NCBI GenBank assembly: GCA_018377375.1 | Contig: JAGZZN010000003.1 | Location: 1-56,235 of the forward strand | DNA from: Streptococcus parasanguinis | Lineage (GTDB): Bacteria > Bacillota > Bacilli > Lactobacillales > Streptococcaceae | Direction: 5' to 3' | Length of the DNA stretch: 56,235 nucleotides | In this document: positions 41,335 to 48,979 of the stretch, one piece after another | How positions within the stretch are numbered: position 1 is the stretch's first letter | How the letters are laid out: each line of letters opens with the position of its first letter | Notes under the pieces: model-generated | The model's input: only the letters and a program-made list of their open reading frames with translations | What the model was told of the DNA's origin: nothing | Databases searched by the model: none | Program-made: the position numbers and the translations under genes

Positions 41335-41946
41335 ATGTCAAAAGAAATTTATTTACAAATGAAAAAACAACTGCGAATTTGGACTACAATTAATATCATG
41401 ATTGCCTTGATTGCTATTATAGGAGGGATCCTTGTTATTATCAGTAAATCACGTCATATTCCTTTTTTACTGATGACTCTTGGAGCACTTACTTTAATGA
41501 ATCAGGTGTTGATTACACCTGCTTTTAAAGCAAAGAAAGAAGCTGAGGAAGAACATCCGGAGTGGAAGGAATTATCCATTAAGGGTGTTGAAATACCTGT
41601 GGAAGATATGCAGAAGGGGATTATAATATCTGCTGTTGCTCTTTTAACAGTCATTGTAGGGTTCTTCATGTTTTATAGGCCTGTCCCAAAAACAGATATA
41701 GGTTCAGAGGTTATAAGTAATAATAGGGATGTAGAATCTGTAACAGATGAGAGCGCAGAGGAGCCTAAGGAGAAATCGACAACACCTTCTTCAGTTATTG
41801 ATGAAGATGAATTTAAAACTGGTCAAGAAATTAAAGAAAGTATTGAGTCAAATTCAACCTCTGATAAATCATCCTTAGATATTAATAAAGCACATGATAT
41901 TGCAGAAAAAGCAAAACAGCAAAATTGGTTGAAAGTGAAGGAGTAA
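41335..41946 (+). CDS. Cassette 2 membrane protein, 203 residues
   Basis: Paralogue of 35215-35649 in position and pattern: three hydrophobic segments (about 17-37, 42-60, 86-104), HPEW between helices two and three, and FMFYRP at the end of the last. It has an extra ~90-residue acidic Ser/Glu/Lys-rich tail that the cassette 1 protein lacks. GAGGAAAAA lies upstream, seven bases after the essC-remnant stop, exactly the spacing seen at the real essC. Function unknown. Confidence 0.8.
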   Translation: MSKEIYLQMKKQLRIWTTINIMIALIAIIGGILVIISKSRHIPFLLMTLGALTLMNQVLITPAFKAKKEAEEEHPEWKELSIKGVEIPVEDMQKGIIISAVALLTVIVGFFMFYRPVPKTDIGSEVISNNRDVESVTDESAEEPKEKSTTPSSVIDEDEFKTGQEIKESIESNSTSDKSSLDINKAHDIAEKAKQQNWLKVKE

Positions 41947-41949
41947 GTA

Positions 41950-42336
41950 ATGAGTGATGCAAGTTTAAAAGCACAAATTGACAGTGATAGAGCTGAAAGA
42001 AAAAAATATATAAAAGTAAAAAATGCTATTAGTAACCATGGACTTGATCAGGATATTTCACTAAAACACTTTACGAAATATATTGATGAATGTAAAGATG
42101 CAATTAAAAAGATTGATGGAAATGAAGGATATCATTATCTTTCAACTATGAAAACAAAACTACAAAATGATAAAGATAAGATCAAAGAATTCACGGATTT
42201 TGTGAGAGATGCAAATACCTCATATAAAAATTTATATAGTACTTTGACTGCCAAAATCGCTGCATTAGATAGTTCAATCAGTAGTAATAAATCAAAATAT
42301 AATAAGGGAAAACCTTTTTGGGAATGGATTTGGTGA
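41950..42336 (+). CDS. YwqH/DUF5082-like helical effector partner, cassette 2
   Basis: 128-residue helical protein, paralogue of 35721-36098, with KKIDGNEGYHYLSTMKTKL. It begins three bases after the preceding stop, with GAAGGAG upstream. In B. subtilis the ywqH-ywqI pair precedes the deaminase toxin gene ywqJ; the same order occurs here, so it is probably the targeting partner of the 43781-45976 toxin. Confidence 0.82.
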   Translation: MSDASLKAQIDSDRAERKKYIKVKNAISNHGLDQDISLKHFTKYIDECKDAIKKIDGNEGYHYLSTMKTKLQNDKDKIKEFTDFVRDANTSYKNLYSTLTAKIAALDSSISSNKSKYNKGKPFWEWIW

Positions 42337-42351
42337 TGAAAGGAAGAACAG

Positions 42352-42684
42352 ATGGATACAAATATTAACTCTATAGATACTACCTATGAAAGTTCTACTG
42401 TTGAGTATGATGATAGTAATATAGCAGCAATTGAAAATGAATTGATAGAGATTGCTAACCTATTTAATTCGATAGATGCTGAGATTACTTCACTAAAAGG
42501 ACTTGAAAAAGAGTGGAAGGGAAAAGCAAAAGACCAGTACGTAGAATTGCGAACATTTCTTGAAACTTACCGTACTGATTTTTTTAACAATATCCAGGAT
42601 TTTAAAACAACAATTTACGGTCTTGAGGGGCTTCTCTCTTCAATTCCTTCATCAACAGTAATAAAGGAGATTGACGGAGCATGA
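42352..42684 (+). CDS. YwqI/DUF5344-like WXG-type partner, cassette 2
   Basis: 110-residue helical hairpin with a W-x-G turn (LEKEWKGKAKDQYVEL). Paralogue of 36151-36498, sharing the ending IP-(A/S)-VIKEID. GAAAGGAAGA precedes the ATG, and its stop overlaps the next start (ATGA). Confidence 0.82.
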   Translation: MDTNINSIDTTYESSTVEYDDSNIAAIENELIEIANLFNSIDAEITSLKGLEKEWKGKAKDQYVELRTFLETYRTDFFNNIQDFKTTIYGLEGLLSSIPSSTVIKEIDGA

Positions 42685-43349
42685 TGTTTACCTTAGAAGC
42701 TATATATGCGCTACATATGTTTAATGACCATTCAAATGATATTGCTTTTCTTCCATTGCCTGTCAAAGAAGGTGAAACTAGAAAAGAAGCTTTATTGAGA
42801 ATAGTAGAAAAGGGTTTTGAAGACCTATCGAATATGGAGTTGATTGTAGATGGGACACCTACGGAAGAATGCATACAATATGGTGCTTATCTAGATGAGT
42901 ATGCACAAGCTAATTATCATTGTAATGTCAATCAAATGTTTTTTTATTCTCCTAATGTAGATGAGTATGATAGGATGGCAATTATTATCATTCAAAATGA
43001 TGAAAATGAGTTTTTAATTGATCGCGTGGGTACAGCTATATTCTTAGCCTCTTTAATATCACTCTATCCGATCCTACAAAATGTAGACGCTAATAAAAAA
43101 GATTATCTGCATTCAGAATGGGAAGCAGAAGCTTATATAAAACTAGTTTTTCATCATCCAAATGATGATGCACTTCGTATTCAAATTAATGATTCGTCAC
43201 ATAATGTTCAAGACAGACTATACTACAGGAGTGACCAATATTTATATGAATATGATATGGAGAACCAGACTCGCAGATCTATTAGTGGTGAGCAGTTTAA
43301 GAAACAATTAATTCAGAAATTAAAGGTGAAGGGGGAATTATGGGAGTAG
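42681..43349 (+). CDS. EsaE-like chaperone (DUF5081), cassette 2
   Basis: 222-residue paralogue of 36495-37157 (FTLEAIYALHMFNDHSND start, DYLHSEWEAEAYIKL core, RRSISGEQFKKQLIQKLKV end). The inferred job is to carry the cassette 2 toxin to EssC. Two adjacent ATG codons (42681, 42684) are possible; the first overlaps the previous stop and is kept. Confidence 0.78.
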   Translation: MMFTLEAIYALHMFNDHSNDIAFLPLPVKEGETRKEALLRIVEKGFEDLSNMELIVDGTPTEECIQYGAYLDEYAQANYHCNVNQMFFYSPNVDEYDRMAIIIIQNDENEFLIDRVGTAIFLASLISLYPILQNVDANKKDYLHSEWEAEAYIKLVFHHPNDDALRIQINDSSHNVQDRLYYRSDQYLYEYDMENQTRRSISGEQFKKQLIQKLKVKGELWE

Positions 43350-43780
43350 ATATTAAGTTAGTCTTGTCTGATCAGGAACAATTAATTTATCACTGTATGA
43401 CAATAGTGGAGTACTCAAGTCAAATTACTGCAAAATTGGGTAATATTAGCTCAACTATCTCATCGTTATCTTCTCAAGGGGCGTTTCATGATTTAGTCGC
43501 AGGCCGCTCAGCAAATAATGGTTTTACAAACTATGTTTTAAAGGCACAAGAATTTGGAACATTAGCAGAAGTGTTGTGGCAACATGCTCAGAATACCTAT
43601 GATGGAATGGTTGATGTAGATAAGGTTATGGCTACTTATGTAGCTGGCTTACTGATCGAATCACCAGATACCTCTTCAGAAGATAGGGATTATATATATA
43701 GCAACCCGAAAGAAGCCGTTCAACAAATTCAAGAAAATATTAAAGAGCAGGAAAAAGAAGGAAGCGAAAAGGGGAATTAG
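43340..43780 (+). CDS. EsxD-position helical partner of toxin 2, 146 residues
   Basis: Paralogue of 37159-37677 but shorter at the C-terminus. Helical, no signal peptide, with KAQEFGTLAEVLWQHAQ. It overlaps the preceding gene by ten bases, with GAAGGGGGAA as ribosome binding site, and its stop abuts the toxin start. Probably part of the toxin pre-secretion complex. Confidence 0.76.
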   Translation: MGVDIKLVLSDQEQLIYHCMTIVEYSSQITAKLGNISSTISSLSSQGAFHDLVAGRSANNGFTNYVLKAQEFGTLAEVLWQHAQNTYDGMVDVDKVMATYVAGLLIESPDTSSEDRDYIYSNPKEAVQQIQENIKEQEKEGSEKGN

Positions 43781-45976
43781 ATGAGCAAGTATTACTCAAA
43801 TAAAAGCGACTTTTCTGAAGCTGGTTCGAATTTACAATCTGGTGGTGGAGGATCTACTAGTAGTGCCAACGCTTATAGCAATTATGTCAGTGGTGGATAT
43901 CCTAGTGGTGGATCTAGCAAATCAATGAGTCAACTCATCAACGATATTGAGGAAGTGGCTAATACTGTTACCAGTGAGGGAGTGGCAGATCTTTATGTAC
44001 AAACTGGTGAGGCGGCGTTGAATGTCACTAAAAATAGTGATGAATTTGATAAAGCTACAACACGAGTCTCTAAGATACTAAAAAGTGCTCAGAAAATTCA
44101 TCAAAACATTATGCAGAATATTGATAGTAAGTTTACACTTGGTATTGATAAAGTACTTGAAGGTTTGAACAAAATAAATGGATCAGATTCAAAATATAAA
44201 ACAAAGAATTTAACAAGGACTGAACATGATTACAGGCCTGTTTATGGAAATGCGTACTCTCCTACTACGTACCATGATTATAAGAAAGAAGTTCCATATA
44301 ATTTATCGGAAATCCTTGATGGGAAAGCCTCTCCCATTAAGGCGGCAAAAGATGTCTACAGTAAACGTCTAGAAGCTGTAAAAGAATCTCTGAAGCATAA
44401 GGATAAAATGACAGATGAGCAACTCAAGCAAATTAAAGGAAAGAGTGCTGAGGAAGTTCTTGAATTAATGTATCCGAAAGAAATTCCGGACTATCAAAAA
44501 CTAAAAGCGAGTCGTTTCCATGAGGAACATAGAGAAACTCTTCAAAAAGTTGATACAGGTATCAAGATATTTGCTTGGATAGGAGCTATAGGAGGAGTTG
44601 CACTTTCTCCTTTTACTGGTGGAAGCTCTTTGGCTCTCACTTATGCCTCGACAGCCTATCTTACTATAGATAGTGGCTACTCAGCAGCCACAGGTCATAC
44701 AATGATCACAGGAGATCGGCTTTCTACTGAAGAGAGAGTATGGGCCGGAATTGATGCGGCATCAGTCGTATTGTCTGCAGGAGCTGGATCCTATTTAACG
44801 AAATTGAGAAAAGCTGGGAAAGCTGGATCTACTCTATTAAAACTTGCCTCGCATGCAGATGATGTAAATGATGTATCTAAAGTGGCTTATGCAATGGCTA
44901 CTGGTAAGGATACCAAAGCAGCTATCGGAAATCTGGTGATGGGACAAGCACAAGGTTTCGCTGCAAAGAAAGCTGGAGGCCTCTTAAACGGGAAATTTGG
45001 TAAGACGAATGCTACTGACGTACCTGACATACCAACAAATTCTACGAAACAGCATATTGAAGTCGATAGTTCGGGATTAAATTCTAAGAAGCTTAAAATT
45101 GACCCAACAGTTGTTCATCAGAAGAAAAATCCTAAATTAGATCTGAAAATAGAACCAACTGTAAAAGCAGATTTGGCATCGACTCCTAAACCTCATGTGG
45201 ATGTGGAAACATCAAAAATTAAACCAGTTGAAGCAGTGGCTGGAGCAGCAACTGCAGTTCCAAAATCTAAGAAGCCAGATATTGATGTGTTGACAAAATC
45301 GAAAGATTTATCTACTATAAAGGGTGAAGCTGTTGATCATATTGGAACAGCTAAGCCGAAGGTTGATTTGGATGTTCCTGAGGTGAGTGAGGTGCACCAA
45401 GATAAAAAAACATCTACTTTGGATAGAAACATAGATGATAATTATAGTGATCAACAATCTCGCATTAAATATTTGCATAGTAAATATGGACAGATATCTT
45501 CTGAAGAATTACATCAACGTATAAATTTACGTGGAGAAACAATGAAACGATATCAGGAGATGAGAGATACGATTAGAAGTAAAAATAAATATGGGCCTGC
45601 GTTTTCGACAGTTTATGATAAGTCTACAGGGAAATATTATAGTGGAATTAACCAATTTGACGGTCTACCGCCTGAGGATTTTCATCCATTGTTACAAGAA
45701 AGATTTAATAATGCAAGTCAGGATTTGATTGATTCGTATGTAAAAACAAAAGGCTTTGCTTCCCATGCAGAAGTATATGCAGTAAATGAGGCTTTGAAGG
45801 CTAATCCTACTGCAAGTATGGATGATTTAATGATTAATGTCATTCATACGAATAAAGGAAAGAGTTATATAAATAAGATGCCTTATGCAGGTGGGGAAAT
45901 GTTTGTTCGCTGTCCGCATTGTCAATATATGTTAGATGGTTTTGATATGATTTCAGAGGTAAGTAATGGAAGATAA
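43781..45976 (+). CDS. LXG/EsaD-type polymorphic toxin 2 with YwqJ-type deaminase domain
   Basis: 731-residue T7SS toxin. A helical targeting domain (~1-210) starts MSKYYSNKSDFS with a Gly/Ser-rich stretch. A hydrophobic region leads to a pre-toxin TG motif (SAATGHTMITGDRLSTEERV, ~301-320). A long Lys/Pro/Asp/Val repeat-like linker (~410-560) follows. The C-terminal ~130 residues are a cytidine-deaminase-fold domain: zinc His662 and catalytic Glu664 in SHAEVYAVNEAL, and Cys711/Cys714 in RCPHCQYML, the YwqJ pattern. It should deaminate bases in nucleic acid or nucleotides in rival cells. The end overlaps the immunity gene by 11 bases. Confidence 0.9.
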   Translation: MSKYYSNKSDFSEAGSNLQSGGGGSTSSANAYSNYVSGGYPSGGSSKSMSQLINDIEEVANTVTSEGVADLYVQTGEAALNVTKNSDEFDKATTRVSKILKSAQKIHQNIMQNIDSKFTLGIDKVLEGLNKINGSDSKYKTKNLTRTEHDYRPVYGNAYSPTTYHDYKKEVPYNLSEILDGKASPIKAAKDVYSKRLEAVKESLKHKDKMTDEQLKQIKGKSAEEVLELMYPKEIPDYQKLKASRFHEEHRETLQKVDTGIKIFAWIGAIGGVALSPFTGGSSLALTYASTAYLTIDSGYSAATGHTMITGDRLSTEERVWAGIDAASVVLSAGAGSYLTKLRKAGKAGSTLLKLASHADDVNDVSKVAYAMATGKDTKAAIGNLVMGQAQGFAAKKAGGLLNGKFGKTNATDVPDIPTNSTKQHIEVDSSGLNSKKLKIDPTVVHQKKNPKLDLKIEPTVKADLASTPKPHVDVETSKIKPVEAVAGAATAVPKSKKPDIDVLTKSKDLSTIKGEAVDHIGTAKPKVDLDVPEVSEVHQDKKTSTLDRNIDDNYSDQQSRIKYLHSKYGQISSEELHQRINLRGETMKRYQEMRDTIRSKNKYGPAFSTVYDKSTGKYYSGINQFDGLPPEDFHPLLQERFNNASQDLIDSYVKTKGFASHAEVYAVNEALKANPTASMDDLMINVIHTNKGKSYINKMPYAGGEMFVRCPHCQYMLDGFDMISEVSNGR

Positions 45977-46442
45977 GATTTTAACAAAAGAAGAAGTGCT
46001 TCAAAATGGTGTTTGTTTTGAAGAAGATCTTGATTGGGGTGGATGGTATTGTGAGCAGATTGTTTCTGAGAACGAATCTGGCGAAGAAATTCCATTTACA
46101 GGGTTAGCTTATGATTTATACCCTGATGGTAAATTAGAGTATTATGGTTATATTAAAGATGGGTTCCGTCATGGAATGAATGTATGGTTTTATCCTAATG
46201 GAAATATTGAAAGCATCAATCCTCAAGATTGTGGTGCAGCTGATGGGCTTCAAAAGAAATACTATGAAAACGGCGCATTAAAATCACAGACATATTGTGT
46301 TTTAGGGGCAAGAGTAACTTATATTAAGTACGATGAGGCTGGCCGTATTATCGATGAAAAATTAGAACCGACTGAGGCAGATTTTGAGAGAGCAAAGAAG
46401 TGGGGTGTTGATTTATCAAAACGAGACATGACTTTGAAATAG
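45966..46442 (+). CDS. YwqK-type MORN-like immunity protein
   Basis: 158-residue cytosolic protein built of MORN/YwqK-type repeats: YDLYPDGKLEYYGYIKDGFR, then MNVWFYPNGNIESI, LQKKYYENGALKSQ and IKYDEAGRIIDEK. In B. subtilis YwqK is the antitoxin of the deaminase YwqJ, so this should neutralise the toxin encoded just before, with which it overlaps by 11 bases. AGAGGTAAGTA in the toxin end is the ribosome binding site. Endonuclease V follows. Confidence 0.88.
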   Translation: MEDKILTKEEVLQNGVCFEEDLDWGGWYCEQIVSENESGEEIPFTGLAYDLYPDGKLEYYGYIKDGFRHGMNVWFYPNGNIESINPQDCGAADGLQKKYYENGALKSQTYCVLGARVTYIKYDEAGRIIDEKLEPTEADFERAKKWGVDLSKRDMTLK

Positions 46443-46453
46443 AACAAAATCGC

Positions 46454-47101
46454 TTGAGATCTCAGATTGATTTAACAAATCGTTTCATACCTTCTGATAT
46501 CCAATATGTGGCAGGAGTGGACCTTGCTTATTGGAAAGAAGGAGATAAGGAATACGGTGTTGCATGTATCGTTGTCATCGACCGTAAAACTATGGAAGTG
46601 TTGGAGGAAGTGAGTTACTCTGACGAAATCCATGTTCCTTATCTTCCTAGTTATTTAGCTTTTCGAGAGTTACCTTTGATTTTAGAGGCAGTAAAACTTT
46701 TAGGTGTTATACCAGATTTGTATATGTTTGATGGAAATGGATATTTGCATCCGCGCAATATGGGGATAGCGACACACGCTTCTTTCTACTTAAATAAGCC
46801 GACGATTGGCGTCGCTAAAAACTATTACCATATTGACGGGGCACAATATACTGACCCTGAAAATCGTGAGGGAGCTTATACAAATATTGCAAAAGACGGT
46901 GAAATTTATGGGCAAGTTTTACGGACTCATCAAGATGTCAAACCAATCTATATTTCTTGTGGAAATTGGATTGATCTGGAAACGACTCGGGAATTTGTTT
47001 TAGAATTTGTTACAAAAGATAGCCGTTTGCCAATCACAACACGATTCGCTGATATCATGACACATCGGGAAAGAAAAAGAATTAATGATATAAGACAATA
47101 A
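46454..47101 (+). CDS. nfi: Endonuclease V (deoxyinosine 3' endonuclease), YwqL-like
   Basis: DNA/RNA repair nuclease cutting beside deaminated bases, mainly inosine. Catalytic residues are seen in AGVDLAYW (Asp), YLAFRELP (Glu) and FDGNGYLHPRNMG (Asp, His), with KPTIGVAKNYY and CGNWIDLE as further family motifs. Closely resembles B. subtilis YwqL. The only standard start in frame is TTG 46454, with no clear Shine-Dalgarno. However, the frame is open back to 46412 and the extra codons read like the YwqL N-terminus, so the true start may be a non-standard codon such as ATC 46415. It sits after the deaminase toxin and its immunity gene, in ywqJKL order. Confidence 0.9.
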   Translation: MRSQIDLTNRFIPSDIQYVAGVDLAYWKEGDKEYGVACIVVIDRKTMEVLEEVSYSDEIHVPYLPSYLAFRELPLILEAVKLLGVIPDLYMFDGNGYLHPRNMGIATHASFYLNKPTIGVAKNYYHIDGAQYTDPENREGAYTNIAKDGEIYGQVLRTHQDVKPIYISCGNWIDLETTREFVLEFVTKDSRLPITTRFADIMTHRERKRINDIRQ

Positions 47102-47169
47102 GAGAATCATAATTGAAATATTAATAATTATATTCAAAGTAAAATAGATGTGCTCTATTTATGTGAACA

Positions 47170-47544
47170 GAAGAAAAGAAGTGGTTTTATGTGCTTTACA
47201 AGGACCAGATGAAGCTAGATATTCAACTGGAGGACAATCAAGATGATCAAAAAGCGCTCCATCAGTTGCGAGAAGATCTTGAGTATTCTTAAGGAGATGC
47301 TCTTTATCAGCTCAATGATTTACTCTTGATGGGAGTAACACCTTCTCATCGCTCCTTTTACATGGATTTACTAGAAGATGTGGATGCGACGACTCGAAAA
47401 ATCTTTCTGGATTTGGATGAGCAGGAGTTGCAACTAAAACAGCAGTATCGTGAGACAGAGTGCAGGCTTGAAGTGGTTCAAAAGAAGCGTGCTCAACTCT
47501 TAAATGAACTAGCTGAAAAAGAAGCGGAGCAAAAGAGATTTTAG
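47170..47544 (+). pseudogene. Broken coiled-coil gene, possible T7SS accessory remnant
   Basis: One frame runs from about 47167 to 47544, interrupted by a TAA at 47290-47292. Around the stop it reads KDQMKLDIQLEDNQDDQKAL and then LYQLNDLLLMGV, a continuous charged helical protein of about 115 residues. Size and composition recall the small helical partners of LXG toxins such as 15260-15640. There is no toxin gene beside it, so it looks like debris of a lost cassette. A start such as GTG 47191 lacks a good ribosome site. Confidence 0.6.
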
Positions 47545-47569
47545 AGAGAATCACGGTTCTCTCTTTTTC
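47543..47569 (+). terminator. Rho-independent terminator at the end of cassette 2
   Basis: Perfect AGAGAGAA/TTCTCTCT stem with a six-base loop and TTTTT; 5' part of boundary repeat copy 2. Confidence 0.85.
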
Positions 47570-47633
47570 ATCCTCAACTCTCTTCACCTAGTGACGAACT
47601 TGCTCTTCAAACTAATTTCCGGTATGATAGTAG
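47543..47633 (+). repeat. Boundary repeat, copy 2 (terminator plus promoter)
   Basis: Counterpart of 40790-40883. The promoter part has TTGCTC (47600-47605), 17 bases, TATGAT (47623-47628), weaker than in copy 1, and leads into the lipoprotein gene. Confidence 0.8.
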
Positions 47634-47680
47634 AAAATGTTTTTTAATTCAAATCGATCATAAAAGAAGGGAAATGATCC

Positions 47681-48235
47681 ATGAAAAAGATGATGGTATT
47701 GCTGGCGAGTGTGCTTGTGTTAACAGCCTGTGCTCAGCTGAAAAAAGAGGCCAAGGAGGCAACTGCAAGCAATACGGAGCAAACTACAAAAGCCTCCTCG
47801 TCTGCTAAAGAGGAAAAGGGCTTGAAATTTGTAGTTGAGCCACAATTCGAAGGAAAGACATCAGATTTGATGGAACTGGGTAAGAAGTTAGTTAAGGAGC
47901 ATCCGGAAGTTGGCGATCAAGGGGATATCACTGTATATTATACAGGGAATACCTATACTGTAGAGCAACAGGAATATGCAGTATTTATGTTGGTCAACAA
48001 AACGACAACAAATCTTGATCGTGATGCAACCTTTAAAATTAGCTGGAGTTATGATGGCCACTTGATTTATCAAGATCAAGTAGTTCAGTATAGTCTATCG
48101 AACAACCCTAAGTTACCGACTCAATCAGCGACTCTCTTGTTGCTCCCTTTGACGAGCGAACAAAGCTCGATCGTAGAGAAGATATCAGATGAAACGAAGA
48201 TGAGTCTGAGTATCACAGACATTTTGATGAAGTAG
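47681..48235 (+). CDS. Lipoprotein, 184 residues, unassigned
   Basis: Signal peptide with lipobox LTAC (Cys17), a Thr/Ser/Lys/Glu-rich linker to about residue 45, then a domain with several beta-type segments (DITVYYTGNTYTVEQQEYAVFM, quoted as TVYYTGNTYTVEQQEYAVFM). Not a recognised family. GAAGGGAAATG is upstream. It lies after boundary repeat copy 2 and is coupled to a DUF3592-like membrane protein. Surface lipoproteins can be immunity proteins against T7SS lipid-targeting toxins, but nothing here proves that. Confidence 0.8.
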   Translation: MKKMMVLLASVLVLTACAQLKKEAKEATASNTEQTTKASSSAKEEKGLKFVVEPQFEGKTSDLMELGKKLVKEHPEVGDQGDITVYYTGNTYTVEQQEYAVFMLVNKTTTNLDRDATFKISWSYDGHLIYQDQVVQYSLSNNPKLPTQSATLLLLPLTSEQSSIVEKISDETKMSLSITDILMK

Positions 48236-48784
48236 GTGATGGGGATGCCTGATATCAGAATACTTCTAGTCATTGCTGTGGCTGTTATTGGATTTCCTTT
48301 GTTTGTCGTACTCTTTTTTGGACATTTTTATAGAAGAGAAGTTAGGATTAAGACCCTCTCGTCAAAGAGCGTTGAGGGAGTGGTAGTTGGCTATAAGAGG
48401 GCACAAATTGTAGCGGCTCCAATTGTAGAATACAGAGTGGATGGTCAGACCTATCGAAATAGCTTGAAATATTATCGTGTAGTGCGGGTAACACTTCCTT
48501 GGAAAACGAATCAAGCGGCTAGCGATATCGATTTGATGGCACAAAGGATAACCATCTACACCAATTCTACAGTCTCAAAGGGCAATCTTTTTCAAGATGC
48601 TTTTCCACTGGGATCGAAGATGACGGTCTGGTATAATCCATCCTGTCCAAAAGAATCCTACGTTGAACGCTATAGTGGATTAGACAGGCTTTTTAAACGG
48701 CAGATATGGATTGGAATCTGGAGGTTAATTTTATTGCCTATTTTAGCAGTTGTGGCCATCACTATGGGGATGAAGTATAAATAA
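48236..48784 (+). CDS. DUF3592-like membrane protein, about 182 residues
   Basis: Two terminal transmembrane helices (about 8-28 and 160-178) around an extracytoplasmic beta-rich domain with EGVVVGYKRAQ, VEYRVDGQTYRNS and GSKMTVWYNPSCPKESYVE. The latter is the DUF3592 pattern. Function unknown. The start is ambiguous: GTG 48236, ATG 48239 or ATG 48245, all after AAGTAGGTG at the end of the lipoprotein gene. It ends before a terminator, so it forms a two-gene unit with the lipoprotein. Confidence 0.8.
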   Translation: MMGMPDIRILLVIAVAVIGFPLFVVLFFGHFYRREVRIKTLSSKSVEGVVVGYKRAQIVAAPIVEYRVDGQTYRNSLKYYRVVRVTLPWKTNQAASDIDLMAQRITIYTNSTVSKGNLFQDAFPLGSKMTVWYNPSCPKESYVERYSGLDRLFKRQIWIGIWRLILLPILAVVAITMGMKYK

Positions 48785-48819
48785 TGGATCAGCCCTAACT
48801 GAATAAATGATGAAGAGAA

Positions 48820-48846
48820 ATCACCGTCCTATCGGTGGTTTTTTCG
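48820..48846 (+). terminator. Rho-independent terminator before polC
   Basis: ATCACCG/CGGTGGT stem (one G-U) with a six-base loop, followed by TTTTTT. Confidence 0.85.
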
Positions 48847-48880
48847 TCTTCACTTCTCCCTCGAATTAATCCTTAAATTG

Positions 48881-48889
48881 TGATAAAAT
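48881..48889 (+). promoter_or_regulatory. Extended -10 promoter of polC
   Basis: TGATAAAAT (TGn plus TAAAAT) about 90 bases before the ATG; -35 weak. Confidence 0.45.
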
Positions 48890-48979
48890 AAGGGTTACGA
48901 ATGTTTTTGAATGGTCTGTTTTTGCATAGAGTCGGGCCGCTCAAAAGCGAGCAAAAGAATCAAGATCAAGGGAGAAACA

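Larger units (their letters stand above)
47102..47680 (+). other. Region after endonuclease V: broken coiled-coil gene and boundary repeat
   Basis: No intact gene. It holds an AT-rich stretch, the remnant at 47170-47544 and boundary repeat copy 2. Confidence 0.8.
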
